Below the pieces are notes generated by a model. The model was given only the letters and a program-made list of their open reading frames with translations, had not been told where the DNA came from and ran no database searches. A stretch of 64,000 nucleotides of DNA from Emticicia sp. C21 (GTDB taxonomy: Bacteria; Bacteroidota; Bacteroidia; Cytophagales; Spirosomataceae): positions 372,001 through 436,000 of the forward strand of contig NZ_QVMT01000002.1 in the NCBI RefSeq assembly GCF_003418935.1. Direction: 5' to 3'. Each line of letters begins with the position of its first letter. Position 1 is the first letter of the stretch. Below are positions 17,003 to 26,342 of this stretch, in pieces. The translations under genes were made by a program, and so were the position numbers.

Positions 17003-18118
17003 ATGACAGCAATTAAGAAATATACTATCAACGTTCAACAAGAGGTATTGGACGATCTATCAGTAAGACTAAAAAATACTCGTTGGACAGAAGAACCAGA
17101 AGGTGCCGGATGGGGTTATGGAACTAATTCCCGTTACTTAAAAGAATTGGTAGATTACTGGCAGAATAGCTATAACTGGCGCAAACAAGAGGAAGCATTG
17201 AATCAGTTTCCCCAATTTACAGCGGAAATAAAAGGAACTACAATTCATTTTATTCACGTAAAAGGGAAGGGCACTGCCAACAAACCTTTATTATTAATAC
17301 ATGGCTGGCCGGATTCTTATTATCGATTCTACAAATTAATTTCATTATTGACTGAAAATGAAAACTCATTTGATCTGGTAATCCCTTCCATTCCGGGCTT
17401 TGGATTTTCGAGCCATCATGCGGTAAATAGTGACGTGACGGCTGAAATATTCAATCAATTAATGGTTGAAGTACTTGGCTATAAGCAATATTTTGTGGCA
17501 GGTGGTGATATGGGGAGTGTGATTGCCAAATCAATGGCCAATCAGTTTCCCAATCAGGTGAATGCCATTCATATTACTGATGTGGGTTATCCTGATGGAA
17601 CCGAAGATTGGAGTACGATGTCAGAAGCTGAACAACAATTTGGTCAGATGATTCAGGGTTGGTTTTTCAGCGAAGGCGCTTTTAATATGATTCAATCAAC
17701 CAAACCTCAATCTTTAAGCTATGGATTGAATGATTCACCTGTTGGATTGGCGGGTTGGATACTGGAAAAATTCAACTCATGGAGTGATAATAATGGTCAT
17801 ATTGAGAATAGCTTTACTAAGGATGAGTTAATTACCAATATCATGATTTATTGGGTGAGCCAGACAATCAATAGTTCAATTAGAACATACGCTGAAAATG
17901 CAAGAGCGGGAGGCTTAAAGTCTTCTCAAAAGGTAAGTGTACCGACGGGTGTTTCATTATTCCCGAAAGAAGCGCAATTCCCGCAGGAATGGGCGGAGAG
18001 AATGGTAAACTTAGTAAGCTTCAATAAATTGGAAAAAGGCGGGCATTTTGCGCCTATGGAAGTTCCTTATGTGTATGCTGTTGAGCTAAGCAATTTTTTT
18101 GAGAAGTTTGAGATATAG
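17003..18118 (+). CDS. Epoxide-hydrolase-family alpha/beta hydrolase
   Basis: The 371-residue protein has the epoxide hydrolase N-terminal domain (VLDDLSVRLKNTRW to about residue 95) and an alpha/beta-hydrolase core. Landmarks are H100-G-W-P-D-S105, the oxyanion region PSIPGFGFSS, and the nucleophile elbow G-G-D169-M-G, where Asp (not Ser) is the nucleophile as in true epoxide hydrolases. A late KGGHFAPMEVP supplies the catalytic His. Usual family length is 370-400. No signal peptide, so it is cytoplasmic. The substrate is unknown; juvenile-hormone-type epoxides and other xenobiotic epoxides are typical for the family. It ends at an unusually long hairpin shared with the convergent ppc gene. 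Confidence 0.85.
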   Translation: MTAIKKYTINVQQEVLDDLSVRLKNTRWTEEPEGAGWGYGTNSRYLKELVDYWQNSYNWRKQEEALNQFPQFTAEIKGTTIHFIHVKGKGTANKPLLLIHGWPDSYYRFYKLISLLTENENSFDLVIPSIPGFGFSSHHAVNSDVTAEIFNQLMVEVLGYKQYFVAGGDMGSVIAKSMANQFPNQVNAIHITDVGYPDGTEDWSTMSEAEQQFGQMIQGWFFSEGAFNMIQSTKPQSLSYGLNDSPVGLAGWILEKFNSWSDNNGHIENSFTKDELITNIMIYWVSQTINSSIRTYAENARAGGLKSSQKVSVPTGVSLFPKEAQFPQEWAERMVNLVSFNKLEKGGHFAPMEVPYVYAVELSNFFEKFEI

Positions 18119-18131
18119 ATTAGATGTCTGA

Positions 18132-18188
18132 TATAAGCAAATAAGTCTGGTAAGTGCATTAAACACTTACCAGACTTATTTGCTTATA
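18132..18188. terminator. Bidirectional terminator, 25-bp perfect hairpin
   Basis: Two perfectly complementary 25-base arms (18132-18156 and 18164-18188) with a 7-base loop lie between the convergent epoxide hydrolase and ppc genes. Both sides are A/T-rich, so it can stop transcription from either side. The stem is far longer than usual. Confidence 0.8.
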
Positions 18189-18205
18189 GACGAACTTATT
18201 CAAGA

Positions 18206-20761
18206 TTACGCCGAATTCCTACTGGCATTAATATTACCGAATAATGAGCGGGTAACCATTTTTTCATAAACCAATCTTAATTGCTCGTCGGTTGTCTCTT
18301 CAATTTTCTGCAGGGCATATTGTTGAATTGTCAATAATGGCAACACGATATGCTCACGATAATCTATCGATAGTTTGCTTAGTTTTTCATTCTCCATTAG
18401 CTTCTTCTGCCCGGAAACAAGAAGCATATTTTCCACGGTCAGCTTATATTCATCAAAAAGGATTTGCCAGAACTCGCCATATTCCGGATCTTTTTTCATG
18501 TAATAAGTCAATGGGAAATAGGTCTTCGTCAATCCCATCATACTGTTCTCCATTAAGGTTTTAAAGTATAAGGAGTTTTCAAAAAGCAATTTCAAATCTT
18601 CCAGACGCCCCTCGTCTATTACTTTTTGCAGGGCAGTGCCGAAACCAAAATAACCAGGTACATTCTGTTTTAACTGACTCCAAGAACCCACAAACGGAAT
18701 CGCTCTTAAATCGGATAAAGTCAGTTTTTTGCCTGAACTTCTCTTGCTTGGGCGACTACCGATATTAGTTAAACCATAGTATTTCAGAGGACTTTTATTT
18801 TCAAGATAAGGCACAAAAAGCGGATGTTCTTTCAGCTCAAAATATTTCTTTACACCTTCCTCTGCCAGTTCTTCAATCAGGTTGCGTTCTTGCTTATTGA
18901 TAATCGATTTATCGTCCTGGAAAACATCATTGATGATACCTGCCGACAACAATTGCTCGAAATTATACATAGCCTGCGAACGGGAACCATACATAGAGGT
19001 AATCGTTTGCCCCTGAATGGTTATCTGAATTTCGTTGTTAGCAATAGTTGGCCCCTGTGAGGCATAAAACTGATGGGTTTTACCACCACCACGAGCAGGA
19101 GGACCACCACGACCATCAAAGAAAATTACTTCTATCTGATTCTTTTTCGAGATACGGGTTAGTTTCTCTTTCGCCTCGTAAATCTCCCAGTTAGCTTTTA
19201 CATAACCACCGTCTTTAGTACCATCAGAAAAACCTAACATAATTGTCTGATGGTTTATTCTGTTTTCAAGGTGGTTTTTGTAGAAAGGTAATTGATAAAG
19301 ATTGGTCATGGTTGCCTGTGAGTTATCTAAGCCTTCTATGGTCTCAAATAATGGTACAACATCAACCTTGATTTCTGATGCTTTGTAACCACAGAAACGG
19401 AATAAGGCCAGTACCTCTAATACCGAAAACATAGAAGTAGAGTTACTGATAATGTATCTATGACAGGCTTTTTCGCCATTCAATGTCTGTATTTCTTTAA
19501 TAATACGAACTGTCCTGAAAGTGTCTTTCGTTAGCACATCTTCAAAATCATCTTCGTTTATCAGTAATTCATGTTCAGTTAAAAACTGTAGTTTTTCAGC
19601 ATCGCTCCATTCGGTATAAGGCTTGTCAGAAATACCATATTTCTGATTAATCTGCTCCATTACACTTTCGTGAATGCTACTATCTTGTCTTATATCGAGG
19701 CAGGCAAAGTGCAAACCAAATATTTTTACTTGTTGAATAAATCTGTCTAATAAATCGAGGAAAATTCCTTTATGTTTGGTTATCAGAATCTGTCTTACTT
19801 CGTCCAAAGAAGTCAATAATTCCTGTAAGGTCAAATCATGCTTTAAGCCATTCATATTGGTATAAATGCGATTACTAATGGCTGTAAGTAAAGGCATAAC
19901 ACCCTTGAATGTAAGGCGACGACAAATGATTTTGAAGTCGTTGTAATAGCATTTCAGGATACTGGTCCGAAGTTCTATTGATACCTTTTTAGAGATTTCG
20001 GCGGTTACAAAAGGGTTACCATCACGGTCGCCACCCGGCCAGAAACCTAATTCTAATACAGGGTTGAAGCCTCCGCTACCATTCTGAAAATAAGCTCTTA
20101 GCTTATCATGAATCTCGCCGATAACCTGATAGTATACATGGCGCAGATAGAAGATAATACTTTGCGCTTCTTCTAATGGAGTTGGTTTTTGTTCATTTAT
20201 AAAAGGCGTTTTACCTAGCTGCTGTAGCAGGGAGTCAATACCATTAATATCGTTTTTAGGAATCAGTTGCTCTAAGTCCTGAATAATGCGCAGTACACTG
20301 CTTGGGTAAAACTGCGTTGGGTGAGCCGTGAAAACTATACGTACCTTGAAATTCTTTAACTTCTGATGTACTTCTTCCAATTTATTCTGTTGCAGAGCCA
20401 GATCAAGTGTACCTTGCAGCGTTCCTTTACCGTTCAAAGGATACATTTTTTCAAAGGCCGAATCCTCTACACTGTCAAATAATACCACCTGGCGTTCGAT
20501 ATAGGTAATAAACCGAAACAAAAGGTCTATTTTTTCCTTTTCTTCTTTAATGGAAGTATATTGCTTGAAAAATAACTCAATGATTTCTTTGGGTTCTTTG
20601 CCTTCATCAAAACCGCTTTCTGACATATCATGCAAAAAAGGCATTAACTGACCAATTTTGGTCATCTTATCATAAGGCAGCCTTGAAAAAAGGGTGTTAA
20701 ATACAAGATATTTGTTATGAATTTCTTGTGTAAAAACCGAATCAATAGAATTTCCTAGCAT
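18206..20761 (-). CDS. ppc: Phosphoenolpyruvate carboxylase
   Basis: At 851 residues it has the PEP carboxylase landmarks: TAHPTQ (145-150, catalytic His), the FWPGGDRDGNPFVT segment (about 245-258), LGFSDGTKDGGY, FDGRGGPPARGGG (about 545-557, the bicarbonate/PEP loop), and a C-terminal end INASRNSA in place of the usual NTG. It carboxylates PEP to oxaloacetate, refilling the citric acid cycle. Length is typical for Bacteroidota forms, slightly shorter than the E. coli enzyme (883). It is a single gene. Confidence 0.95.
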   Translation of the reverse strand: MLGNSIDSVFTQEIHNKYLVFNTLFSRLPYDKMTKIGQLMPFLHDMSESGFDEGKEPKEIIELFFKQYTSIKEEKEKIDLLFRFITYIERQVVLFDSVEDSAFEKMYPLNGKGTLQGTLDLALQQNKLEEVHQKLKNFKVRIVFTAHPTQFYPSSVLRIIQDLEQLIPKNDINGIDSLLQQLGKTPFINEQKPTPLEEAQSIIFYLRHVYYQVIGEIHDKLRAYFQNGSGGFNPVLELGFWPGGDRDGNPFVTAEISKKVSIELRTSILKCYYNDFKIICRRLTFKGVMPLLTAISNRIYTNMNGLKHDLTLQELLTSLDEVRQILITKHKGIFLDLLDRFIQQVKIFGLHFACLDIRQDSSIHESVMEQINQKYGISDKPYTEWSDAEKLQFLTEHELLINEDDFEDVLTKDTFRTVRIIKEIQTLNGEKACHRYIISNSTSMFSVLEVLALFRFCGYKASEIKVDVVPLFETIEGLDNSQATMTNLYQLPFYKNHLENRINHQTIMLGFSDGTKDGGYVKANWEIYEAKEKLTRISKKNQIEVIFFDGRGGPPARGGGKTHQFYASQGPTIANNEIQITIQGQTITSMYGSRSQAMYNFEQLLSAGIINDVFQDDKSIINKQERNLIEELAEEGVKKYFELKEHPLFVPYLENKSPLKYYGLTNIGSRPSKRSSGKKLTLSDLRAIPFVGSWSQLKQNVPGYFGFGTALQKVIDEGRLEDLKLLFENSLYFKTLMENSMMGLTKTYFPLTYYMKKDPEYGEFWQILFDEYKLTVENMLLVSGQKKLMENEKLSKLSIDYREHIVLPLLTIQQYALQKIEETTDEQLRLVYEKMVTRSLFGNINASRNSA

Positions 20762-20985
20762 TTTTCTTAGGAGTATTAATGTTTTGATGGAACAAACTAC
20801 GTAAAAATCTACTGTATTTTGATTATTTTGCCGAATAAAGTTTGGTTTTTCTTGAAAAAGTTAAAATTTATCAAAAGATAAAACAATTCTATAGAAAGAC
20901 ATATCTTTTTGGGCTTCAATAATCTATAAAATCAGTAATTTTACTCCTTCAAAAATAAGAGCTAACACCTGTTTCCGGCCAACTG

Positions 20986-22137
20986 ATGAAGTACCCTATT
21001 TATATGGATTACAACGCAACTACTCCTCTTGATAAAGAGGTGTTGGAAGCCATGCTGCCATATCTGACAGACCATTTCGGGAACGCGGCAAGCAGGTTTC
21101 ATGCCTATGGCTGGAAAGCTGCCGAAGCAGTGGATCTAGCTCGCCAACAAGTGGCCGGCTTATTGGGTGCTTCTGAAAAAGAAATTGTTTTTACAAGCGG
21201 TGCAACTGAATCGGTTAATCTGGCTATTAAAGGAGTATATGAGGCTTTTAGCCGAAAAGGTAATCATATTATTACTGTTGCAACAGAGCATAAAGCAGTT
21301 TTAGATACCTGTCAGCATTTAGAGAAATCAGGGGCTGAAATTACCTATTTACCAGTTGACAGTGAAGGCAATATTGATTTAACATTACTGGAAGCTAGCA
21401 TTCGCCCGACGACTATTCTGATTTCAGTAATGGCGGCGAATAATGAAATCGGGGTTACTTATCCACTGAAAACTATCACCGAAATAGCGCATCGCCACCA
21501 GGTATTATTTCATACCGATGCCACGCAAGCTGTAGGGAAATTGCTCATTGATGTGATAGCTGATGAAATAGATTTATTGAGCATGTCTGCTCATAAGCTC
21601 TATGGCCCTAAAGGCGTAGGTGCTTTATATATCAGAAAAAAACTGAACATTGTTGCCCAGCAAGATGGCGGAAAGCATGAAAGAGGCTTGCGTTCAGGAA
21701 CATTAAATGTGCCCGGAATTGTTGGCTTAGGAAAAGCCTGTGAAATCTGCCAGCAAAGAATGACAAGAGAGGCTATTCGACTAGGTGCTTTAAGAGATTC
21801 TTTGGAAAATGGTATTTTAGGAGCTATACCTGAAACGAAAATAAATGGTAACATCACTTATCGTCTGCCGAATACAAGCAATATCTGTTTTGGGAGAATC
21901 GATGGGGAACAACTATTAATGAGCCTGAATGAGATAGCAGTATCCAATGGGTCAGCCTGTAATTCAGCATCTACTGAGCCCTCCTATGTCTTAAAAGCCC
22001 TGGGTTTAGATGATGATTCGGCCTATGGGTCTATAAGGTTTAGTTTAGGAAGAATGACAAAGCCAGAGGATATTGATTTTGCTATTAAGCATATCATAGA
22101 GGTTGTAAATCGTATGCAAAAAGTCAGGGTATTTTAG
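20986..22137 (+). CDS. Cysteine desulfurase (NifS/IscS family)
   Basis: A 383-residue PLP enzyme of aminotransferase class V. It has MDYNATTPLD at the start, the PLP-contacting H102, HTDATQAVGK, the Schiff-base Lys K204 in SAHKLYGPKG, and the catalytic Cys C325 in SNGSACNSASTEPS. It takes sulfur from L-cysteine as a persulfide. No iscU or iscA lies nearby. Instead guanine deaminase and xdhC follow, with moeA 2.8 kb downstream. In Rhodobacter capsulatus a NifS-type protein working with XdhC sulfurates the molybdenum cofactor, and this neighbourhood suggests the same role, but iron-sulfur or tRNA thiolation remain possible. Confidence 0.9.
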   Translation: MKYPIYMDYNATTPLDKEVLEAMLPYLTDHFGNAASRFHAYGWKAAEAVDLARQQVAGLLGASEKEIVFTSGATESVNLAIKGVYEAFSRKGNHIITVATEHKAVLDTCQHLEKSGAEITYLPVDSEGNIDLTLLEASIRPTTILISVMAANNEIGVTYPLKTITEIAHRHQVLFHTDATQAVGKLLIDVIADEIDLLSMSAHKLYGPKGVGALYIRKKLNIVAQQDGGKHERGLRSGTLNVPGIVGLGKACEICQQRMTREAIRLGALRDSLENGILGAIPETKINGNITYRLPNTSNICFGRIDGEQLLMSLNEIAVSNGSACNSASTEPSYVLKALGLDDDSAYGSIRFSLGRMTKPEDIDFAIKHIIEVVNRMQKVRVF

Positions 22138-22169
22138 CATTACAAACATGAATTTTACATACAACTATA

Positions 22170-22649
22170 ATGGAAGAGCAACAAAAAGAATTTATGCATA
22201 AGGCCATTCAACTTTCTTTATTAGGTAGTCAGGATGGTATTGGTCAAGGGCCTTTCGGGGCGGTAATTGTTAAAGATGGTAAGATAGTAGGACAGGGGCA
22301 TAATATGGTAATAACCAATAACGACCCTACAGCCCATGCCGAAGTTGTGGCTATCAGAGATGCCTGCAAGAATTTAGGTACCTACGAATTGCAGGATTGT
22401 GAGATTTACACCTCCTGCGAGCCGTGCCCGATGTGCTTAAGCGCCATTTATTGGGCAAAGTTAAGAAAGATATATTATGGCAATACCCGGAACGATGCCG
22501 CCGAAATAGGTTTCGATGATGCGTTTCTCTATCAGGAAATACCTTTACCACTTTCGGAACGAAAAATTGCTATTGAACCTTTAGGAAGAGAGGAAGCTCA
22601 GGAAGCATTCAAGCTTTGGGCGAAGAAAGAAGATACAAATAATTGTTAA
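22170..22649 (+). CDS. guaD: Guanine deaminase-like nucleobase deaminase
   Basis: A 159-residue cytidine-deaminase-fold enzyme with the zinc motif H56-A-E58 and P85-C86-P-M-C89. The segment KIYYGNTRNDAAEIGFDDAFLYQEI matches bacterial guanine deaminases of the YknE/GuaD type rather than TadA. These convert guanine to xanthine and ammonia. It sits 33 bases after the cysteine desulfurase and 31 bases before xdhC, consistent with a purine-degradation operon feeding a xanthine dehydrogenase. The structural genes for that enzyme are not in this window. Confidence 0.85.
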   Translation: MEEQQKEFMHKAIQLSLLGSQDGIGQGPFGAVIVKDGKIVGQGHNMVITNNDPTAHAEVVAIRDACKNLGTYELQDCEIYTSCEPCPMCLSAIYWAKLRKIYYGNTRNDAAEIGFDDAFLYQEIPLPLSERKIAIEPLGREEAQEAFKLWAKKEDTNNC

Positions 22650-22679
22650 ATTGCTATTATGCCCTTTTTCAGGATATAT

Positions 22680-23792
22680 ATGAAAGAAATTAAGCAAATT
22701 GTTGAAGCCTATCAGAAAATTGATTTTAGTCAGAATCGGGCAGCTTTGGCAACTGTTGTACGTGTTGAGGGTTCATCCTATAGAAGAACAGGCGCAAGAA
22801 TGTTGGTAATGGAATCTGGTGAATGGATTGGAGGTATTAGTGGAGGTTGCCTGGAGGGAGATGCTTTAAAAAAGGCAAGGTTGGCTATGTCGCAAAATAA
22901 AGCTGCTTTGATTACCTACGATACTTCCGACGACGACCCTTATCAGATAGGTGTGGGCTTAGGCTGTAATGGCATCATTGATGTGTTGATTACTCCGCTT
23001 GACCCACAAAACGAGCTAAATGCTGTGTTACAAATGAGGCATTGCCTTGACCAACGTAGCCCCAATGTAATAGTTACTGTTACTGCCTTAAACAAGACTA
23101 ATGAAACTATTCAGCTAGGACAGGTTTTCAGATTTGATTCTCCTGAATATTTTAGCGCTATTTTTCCTTTAGAGGCTATTAAAGGACAAGTGATAGAAGA
23201 GATTCAGGCGGCTTTGGCAAATACCAAATCTGTCTCACAAACCTATACTTTAGCTGATGATTTAACTATCAGTTTATTCATTGAGGTTATCCCTCCTGCT
23301 ATACAGCTCTACGTATTCGGTAGCAATTATGATGTATATCCGATGGTGCGCATGGCAAAAGAATTAGGATGGAAAGTGATAGTGATATGTAATCCTAACA
23401 AAATGCATCCTTCGCTCTTTACCACTGCTGATGGCGTAATGCCAAAAGACTACGTGCCTGTTATTGATAAATACACGGCCGCTATTTCGATGTGCCACGA
23501 TTATGAAACCGATTACCGTAATCTGCAAACGCTTTTGAAAACGGATATTTCATACATTGGCTTGTTAGGCCCAAAGAAACGAACCATAAAAATGTACGAC
23601 CGGATGCAGGAAGAGGGTGACCCGATTACTCCTGAAAATGAAAGTCGTATTTACAGCCCCGTTGGCTTAGATATTGGTGCGAATACCCCTGAAGAAATTG
23701 CTTTGTCTGTTTGCGCAGAAATCCGTACAAATTTTTCTGGAAGAGATGCTATTAAGCTGAAATTCAGAAATAAACCAATTTATGATAATTAA
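22680..23792 (+). CDS. xdhC: XdhC/CoxI-family molybdoenzyme maturation factor
   Basis: About 370 residues from the ATG at 22680 (an ATG at 22659 would add seven residues; MKEIKQIVEAYQ is the usual family start). The N-terminal XdhC_CoxI domain has ALATVVRVEGSSYRRTGARMLV and GISGGCLEGD with its conserved Cys. The C-terminal Rossmann-like XdhC domain contains YVFGSNYDVYPMVRMAKELGW, where the family normally has a GAGHD loop, then SYIGLLGPKKRT and PVGLDIGANTPEEIALSVCAEI. XdhC binds the molybdenum cofactor, supports its sulfuration and inserts it into xanthine dehydrogenase. The changed nucleotide-binding loop is notable. xdhA and xdhB are absent here. Confidence 0.88.
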   Translation: MKEIKQIVEAYQKIDFSQNRAALATVVRVEGSSYRRTGARMLVMESGEWIGGISGGCLEGDALKKARLAMSQNKAALITYDTSDDDPYQIGVGLGCNGIIDVLITPLDPQNELNAVLQMRHCLDQRSPNVIVTVTALNKTNETIQLGQVFRFDSPEYFSAIFPLEAIKGQVIEEIQAALANTKSVSQTYTLADDLTISLFIEVIPPAIQLYVFGSNYDVYPMVRMAKELGWKVIVICNPNKMHPSLFTTADGVMPKDYVPVIDKYTAAISMCHDYETDYRNLQTLLKTDISYIGLLGPKKRTIKMYDRMQEEGDPITPENESRIYSPVGLDIGANTPEEIALSVCAEIRTNFSGRDAIKLKFRNKPIYDN

Positions 23793-23913
23793 AATTTGGT
23801 TTTTTATCAGAAGTAAAATATTATTGTCCTCCCATATTCACATCTATCTGAAATTCCTTATCTGAAAAAGCCTTTGCTATTGAGTTTTGTATAACTGCTG
23901 TTATTAGATTATG

Positions 23914-23921
23914 TACGTTTG
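23914..23921 (+). promoter_or_regulatory. Probable -7 box for the membrane protein gene
   Basis: TACGTTTG is a perfect TAnnTTTG match ending 21 bases before the ATG at 23943. Confidence 0.45.
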
Positions 23922-23942
23922 CTTTTGTAAAATACTATTTGC

Positions 23943-24719
23943 ATGTCATTTAAATTTGTATCCTTGTATGGGGTAGTTGTTATTTTAACTTCCCTGTTTT
24001 TTCAGTTTGTGCCTTTACCTAAAATGCTTTCGTGGGAAGAACTACTGTTGTCTAAATTATTAAATCAGGCTCCTGCACTATTATGTATGGGTTATTTGTG
24101 GGTTCAGCGGGAGAGAATAAAGAAAGCCGGTATTTTTTATCTCTTAATGGCCTTTCTTTTCTTCAATGTTTTTTCTGAAATCTATTACTATTTCGTAAGT
24201 GATAATTATTTACTAATTTCCAGTATTTTCAATAATATCCTTATGTATCTGGTATTGATAGTATTATATCTTAAGCAACGGGTACAAATACCAGAGGAAG
24301 TGGCAATTCCTAAAAATATTTTCTATGCAGTATCGACAGGCTTACTTTTTCTGGTAGGCTTTAGTTTTTCTTTAATTCAAACTTATGAGGAGTATTTTGT
24401 TGCTAACAAGCTGTTTTTCTTCATCGTCTTGTTGGGTATGCTTACAACTACTATTACCGTCTGTATAAGTTTTTTTGTTGATAAACCCTTTTCAAAGAAT
24501 TGGTACAAAATAGTATTTGGTACTATTGGCGTGGGTGTACTTGATGTTTATGTATACATGAGTATTTTTGTGTTGGGTGGTTATTCTACTTTTACTTATA
24601 CCGTCGGCAAGCTTATTTTCTCGGTAGGTATTTTATTAATTGCAGATAGAACCATGAGGAAATGCCTGAGCAAAGCTCCATTGAAAATAACTTATAAGAA
24701 GGTTTCTAAAACTACTTAA
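23943..24719 (+). CDS. Multi-pass membrane protein of unknown function
   Basis: A 258-residue, very hydrophobic protein with about eight predicted membrane segments (approximately residues 5-25, 38-55, 62-82, 88-108, 124-145, 155-177, 187-208, 213-233) and a basic C-terminal tail (KAPLKITYKKVSKTT) likely in the cytoplasm. The eight-helix layout recalls YhhN-type lysoplasmalogenases, but no diagnostic motif was recognised and no function is claimed. It has its own promoter box and a terminator after it, so it is probably monocistronic. Confidence 0.7.
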   Translation: MSFKFVSLYGVVVILTSLFFQFVPLPKMLSWEELLLSKLLNQAPALLCMGYLWVQRERIKKAGIFYLLMAFLFFNVFSEIYYYFVSDNYLLISSIFNNILMYLVLIVLYLKQRVQIPEEVAIPKNIFYAVSTGLLFLVGFSFSLIQTYEEYFVANKLFFFIVLLGMLTTTITVCISFFVDKPFSKNWYKIVFGTIGVGVLDVYVYMSIFVLGGYSTFTYTVGKLIFSVGILLIADRTMRKCLSKAPLKITYKKVSKTT

Positions 24720-24737
24720 TCATTTACTTTTAGAATC

Positions 24738-24780
24738 AACAACCTCAATTGCCTGGAGTTTAGACAATTGAGATTGTTTT
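24738..24780 (+). terminator. Intrinsic terminator after the membrane protein gene
   Basis: A 14-bp stem with one mismatch (24738-24751 with 24765-24778, loop 13) runs into TTTT. It lies 19 bases after the stop codon. Confidence 0.75.
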
Positions 24781-24869
24781 ATTCTGGATATCCTCAATAA
24801 AAACATGGCATATATATTTCTCTTATTAAGAGACATTTCTTAATCAGAACTTATCTTGCGTAAAAAACA

Positions 24870-24877
24870 TACCTTTG
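24870..24877 (+). promoter_or_regulatory. Probable -7 box for moeA
   Basis: TACCTTTG fits TAnnTTTG exactly and lies 38 bases before the moeA ATG. A -33 TTG at the normal distance is not evident. Confidence 0.45.
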
Positions 24878-24915
24878 TATAGGTATAAATAACAACCTGA
24901 CTTACATTAGCAGCC

Positions 24916-26106
24916 ATGACAACCGTTGAACAAGCCGAAGAAATTATTCTGAATAACAAGATAAATATTGCTACCGAAAAATTAGCTATAGCGGAGGTAT
25001 TAGGTAGAGTTTTAGCTGAAGACCTAAAAGCCGACCGGGATTTCCCTCCTTTTGACCGAGTATCTATGGATGGTATTGCGGTAGCCTACGCCCAGATAAA
25101 AAAAGGCCAAACCAGTTTCTCTATTGCCCAAACTGCAGCCGCAGGTAAACCACAGACTATTTTAGATAATCCTGAGCATTGTGTAGAGGTAATGACAGGA
25201 ACTATGCTGCCTGTGGGTACCGATACGGTGATTCGTTATGAAGACATCAGTATTAAAGATAGAGTAGCAACCATAGAGCTTATACCAGCTAAAGCAGGTT
25301 TGAACATTCATGGGAAAGGAATAGACAAAAAGCAGAATGAACTTATAGTTGCTAAAGGAAGAAAAATAAGCCCTGCCGAAATTGGTATAGCAGCTACTAT
25401 TGGTAAGAATGAGATTCTGGTTCAAAAGCGGGTAAAGGCTATTGTGATTTCGACGGGAGAAGAAATTGTGCCTGTTACTACTACGCCCTTGCCACATCAG
25501 ATACGAACATCAAATAGTTATGCATTGCAGGCTTGCCTGAAAAACTGGGGCGTTGAAGCAGATACAGTTCTATTGCCGGATAGCCAGGAAATAATTGAAC
25601 AGAAAATAGGGGAGTATCTTGATAGGTATGATGTATTGATTTTAAGCGGAGGTGTATCTGCAGGGAAATTTGATTTTGTACCACAATCATTAGAAAATCA
25701 GGGTGTTCTTAAATTGTTTCACAAGGTTTCACAAAGGCCGGGTAAGCCATTCTGGTTTGGAGTAAAAGGAGAAAAAGCAGTCTTTGCTTTGCCGGGTAAC
25801 CCTGTTTCAACCTTTATGTGCCTACGTCGCTATTTCAAGCCTTGGTTAGATGCTTCACAAGGATTAGAAACCGAGCGTATTACTGCCGAATTGGGCAAGG
25901 ATTTTGTCGTAAGATTTGAGTTGACTTTTTTCTTGCAGGTAAAATTGGAAAAATCTGAAACAGGTAATTGGAAAGCGATGCCTATTGAAGGTAATGGCTC
26001 AGGTGATTTGGCAAGTCTGGTAGAAGCAGATGCCTTTATGGAGTTACCTTTAGGAAAAGAACTATACAAAGCAGGAGAAAAGTATAATGTTTGGTTGTAT
26101 AGATAG
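24916..26106 (+). CDS. moeA: Molybdopterin molybdenumtransferase MoeA
   Basis: At 396 residues it matches MoeA, which inserts molybdate into adenylylated molybdopterin. It has the N-terminal substrate-recognition part (ADRDFPPFDRVSMDGIAV, residues 39-56) with the catalytic Asp in SMDG, then VEVMTGTMLPVGTDTVIRYED. The MogA-like domain shows VISTGEEIVP, the LSGGVSAGKFDFVP loop and ALPGNPVSTFM. The last about 90 residues form the family's domain IV. Together with moaC, moaD, moaE and mobA at 3.9-5.6 kb it shows an active cofactor pathway. moaA, mogA/moaB and moeB are outside the window. Confidence 0.94.
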   Translation: MTTVEQAEEIILNNKINIATEKLAIAEVLGRVLAEDLKADRDFPPFDRVSMDGIAVAYAQIKKGQTSFSIAQTAAAGKPQTILDNPEHCVEVMTGTMLPVGTDTVIRYEDISIKDRVATIELIPAKAGLNIHGKGIDKKQNELIVAKGRKISPAEIGIAATIGKNEILVQKRVKAIVISTGEEIVPVTTTPLPHQIRTSNSYALQACLKNWGVEADTVLLPDSQEIIEQKIGEYLDRYDVLILSGGVSAGKFDFVPQSLENQGVLKLFHKVSQRPGKPFWFGVKGEKAVFALPGNPVSTFMCLRRYFKPWLDASQGLETERITAELGKDFVVRFELTFFLQVKLEKSETGNWKAMPIEGNGSGDLASLVEADAFMELPLGKELYKAGEKYNVWLYR

Positions 26107-26315
26107 TCTTATTCATATTCTGCAAGAAAGCTAATAATTCAAAAATTAGCCTTAAAAACCGAAACTTTTGTATAGGTACCGAAGTTTAGTATTGAAAGGA
26201 AAGGTTGGTTCGTATAGGCTATCAAAAAATCGTATACTATTCATTTGTTTATTGCGTTTTAAAGCTTAAATTGCTATAAACAGGTAGCAATCTTTCTTTT
26301 TTTAGCATTTTTGAA

Positions 26316-26323
26316 TAATTTTG
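26316..26323 (+). promoter_or_regulatory. Probable -7 box for the pcrB-folK operon
   Basis: TAATTTTG matches TAnnTTTG and ends 20 bases before the GTG start at 26343. The -33 position is T-rich without a clear TTG. Confidence 0.4.
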
Positions 26324-26342
26324 AACAAAAATCTGTGGGATA

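Noticed and set aside
26203-26230. tRNA-like GGTTCG segment
   Set aside because: No cloverleaf arms can be formed around it.
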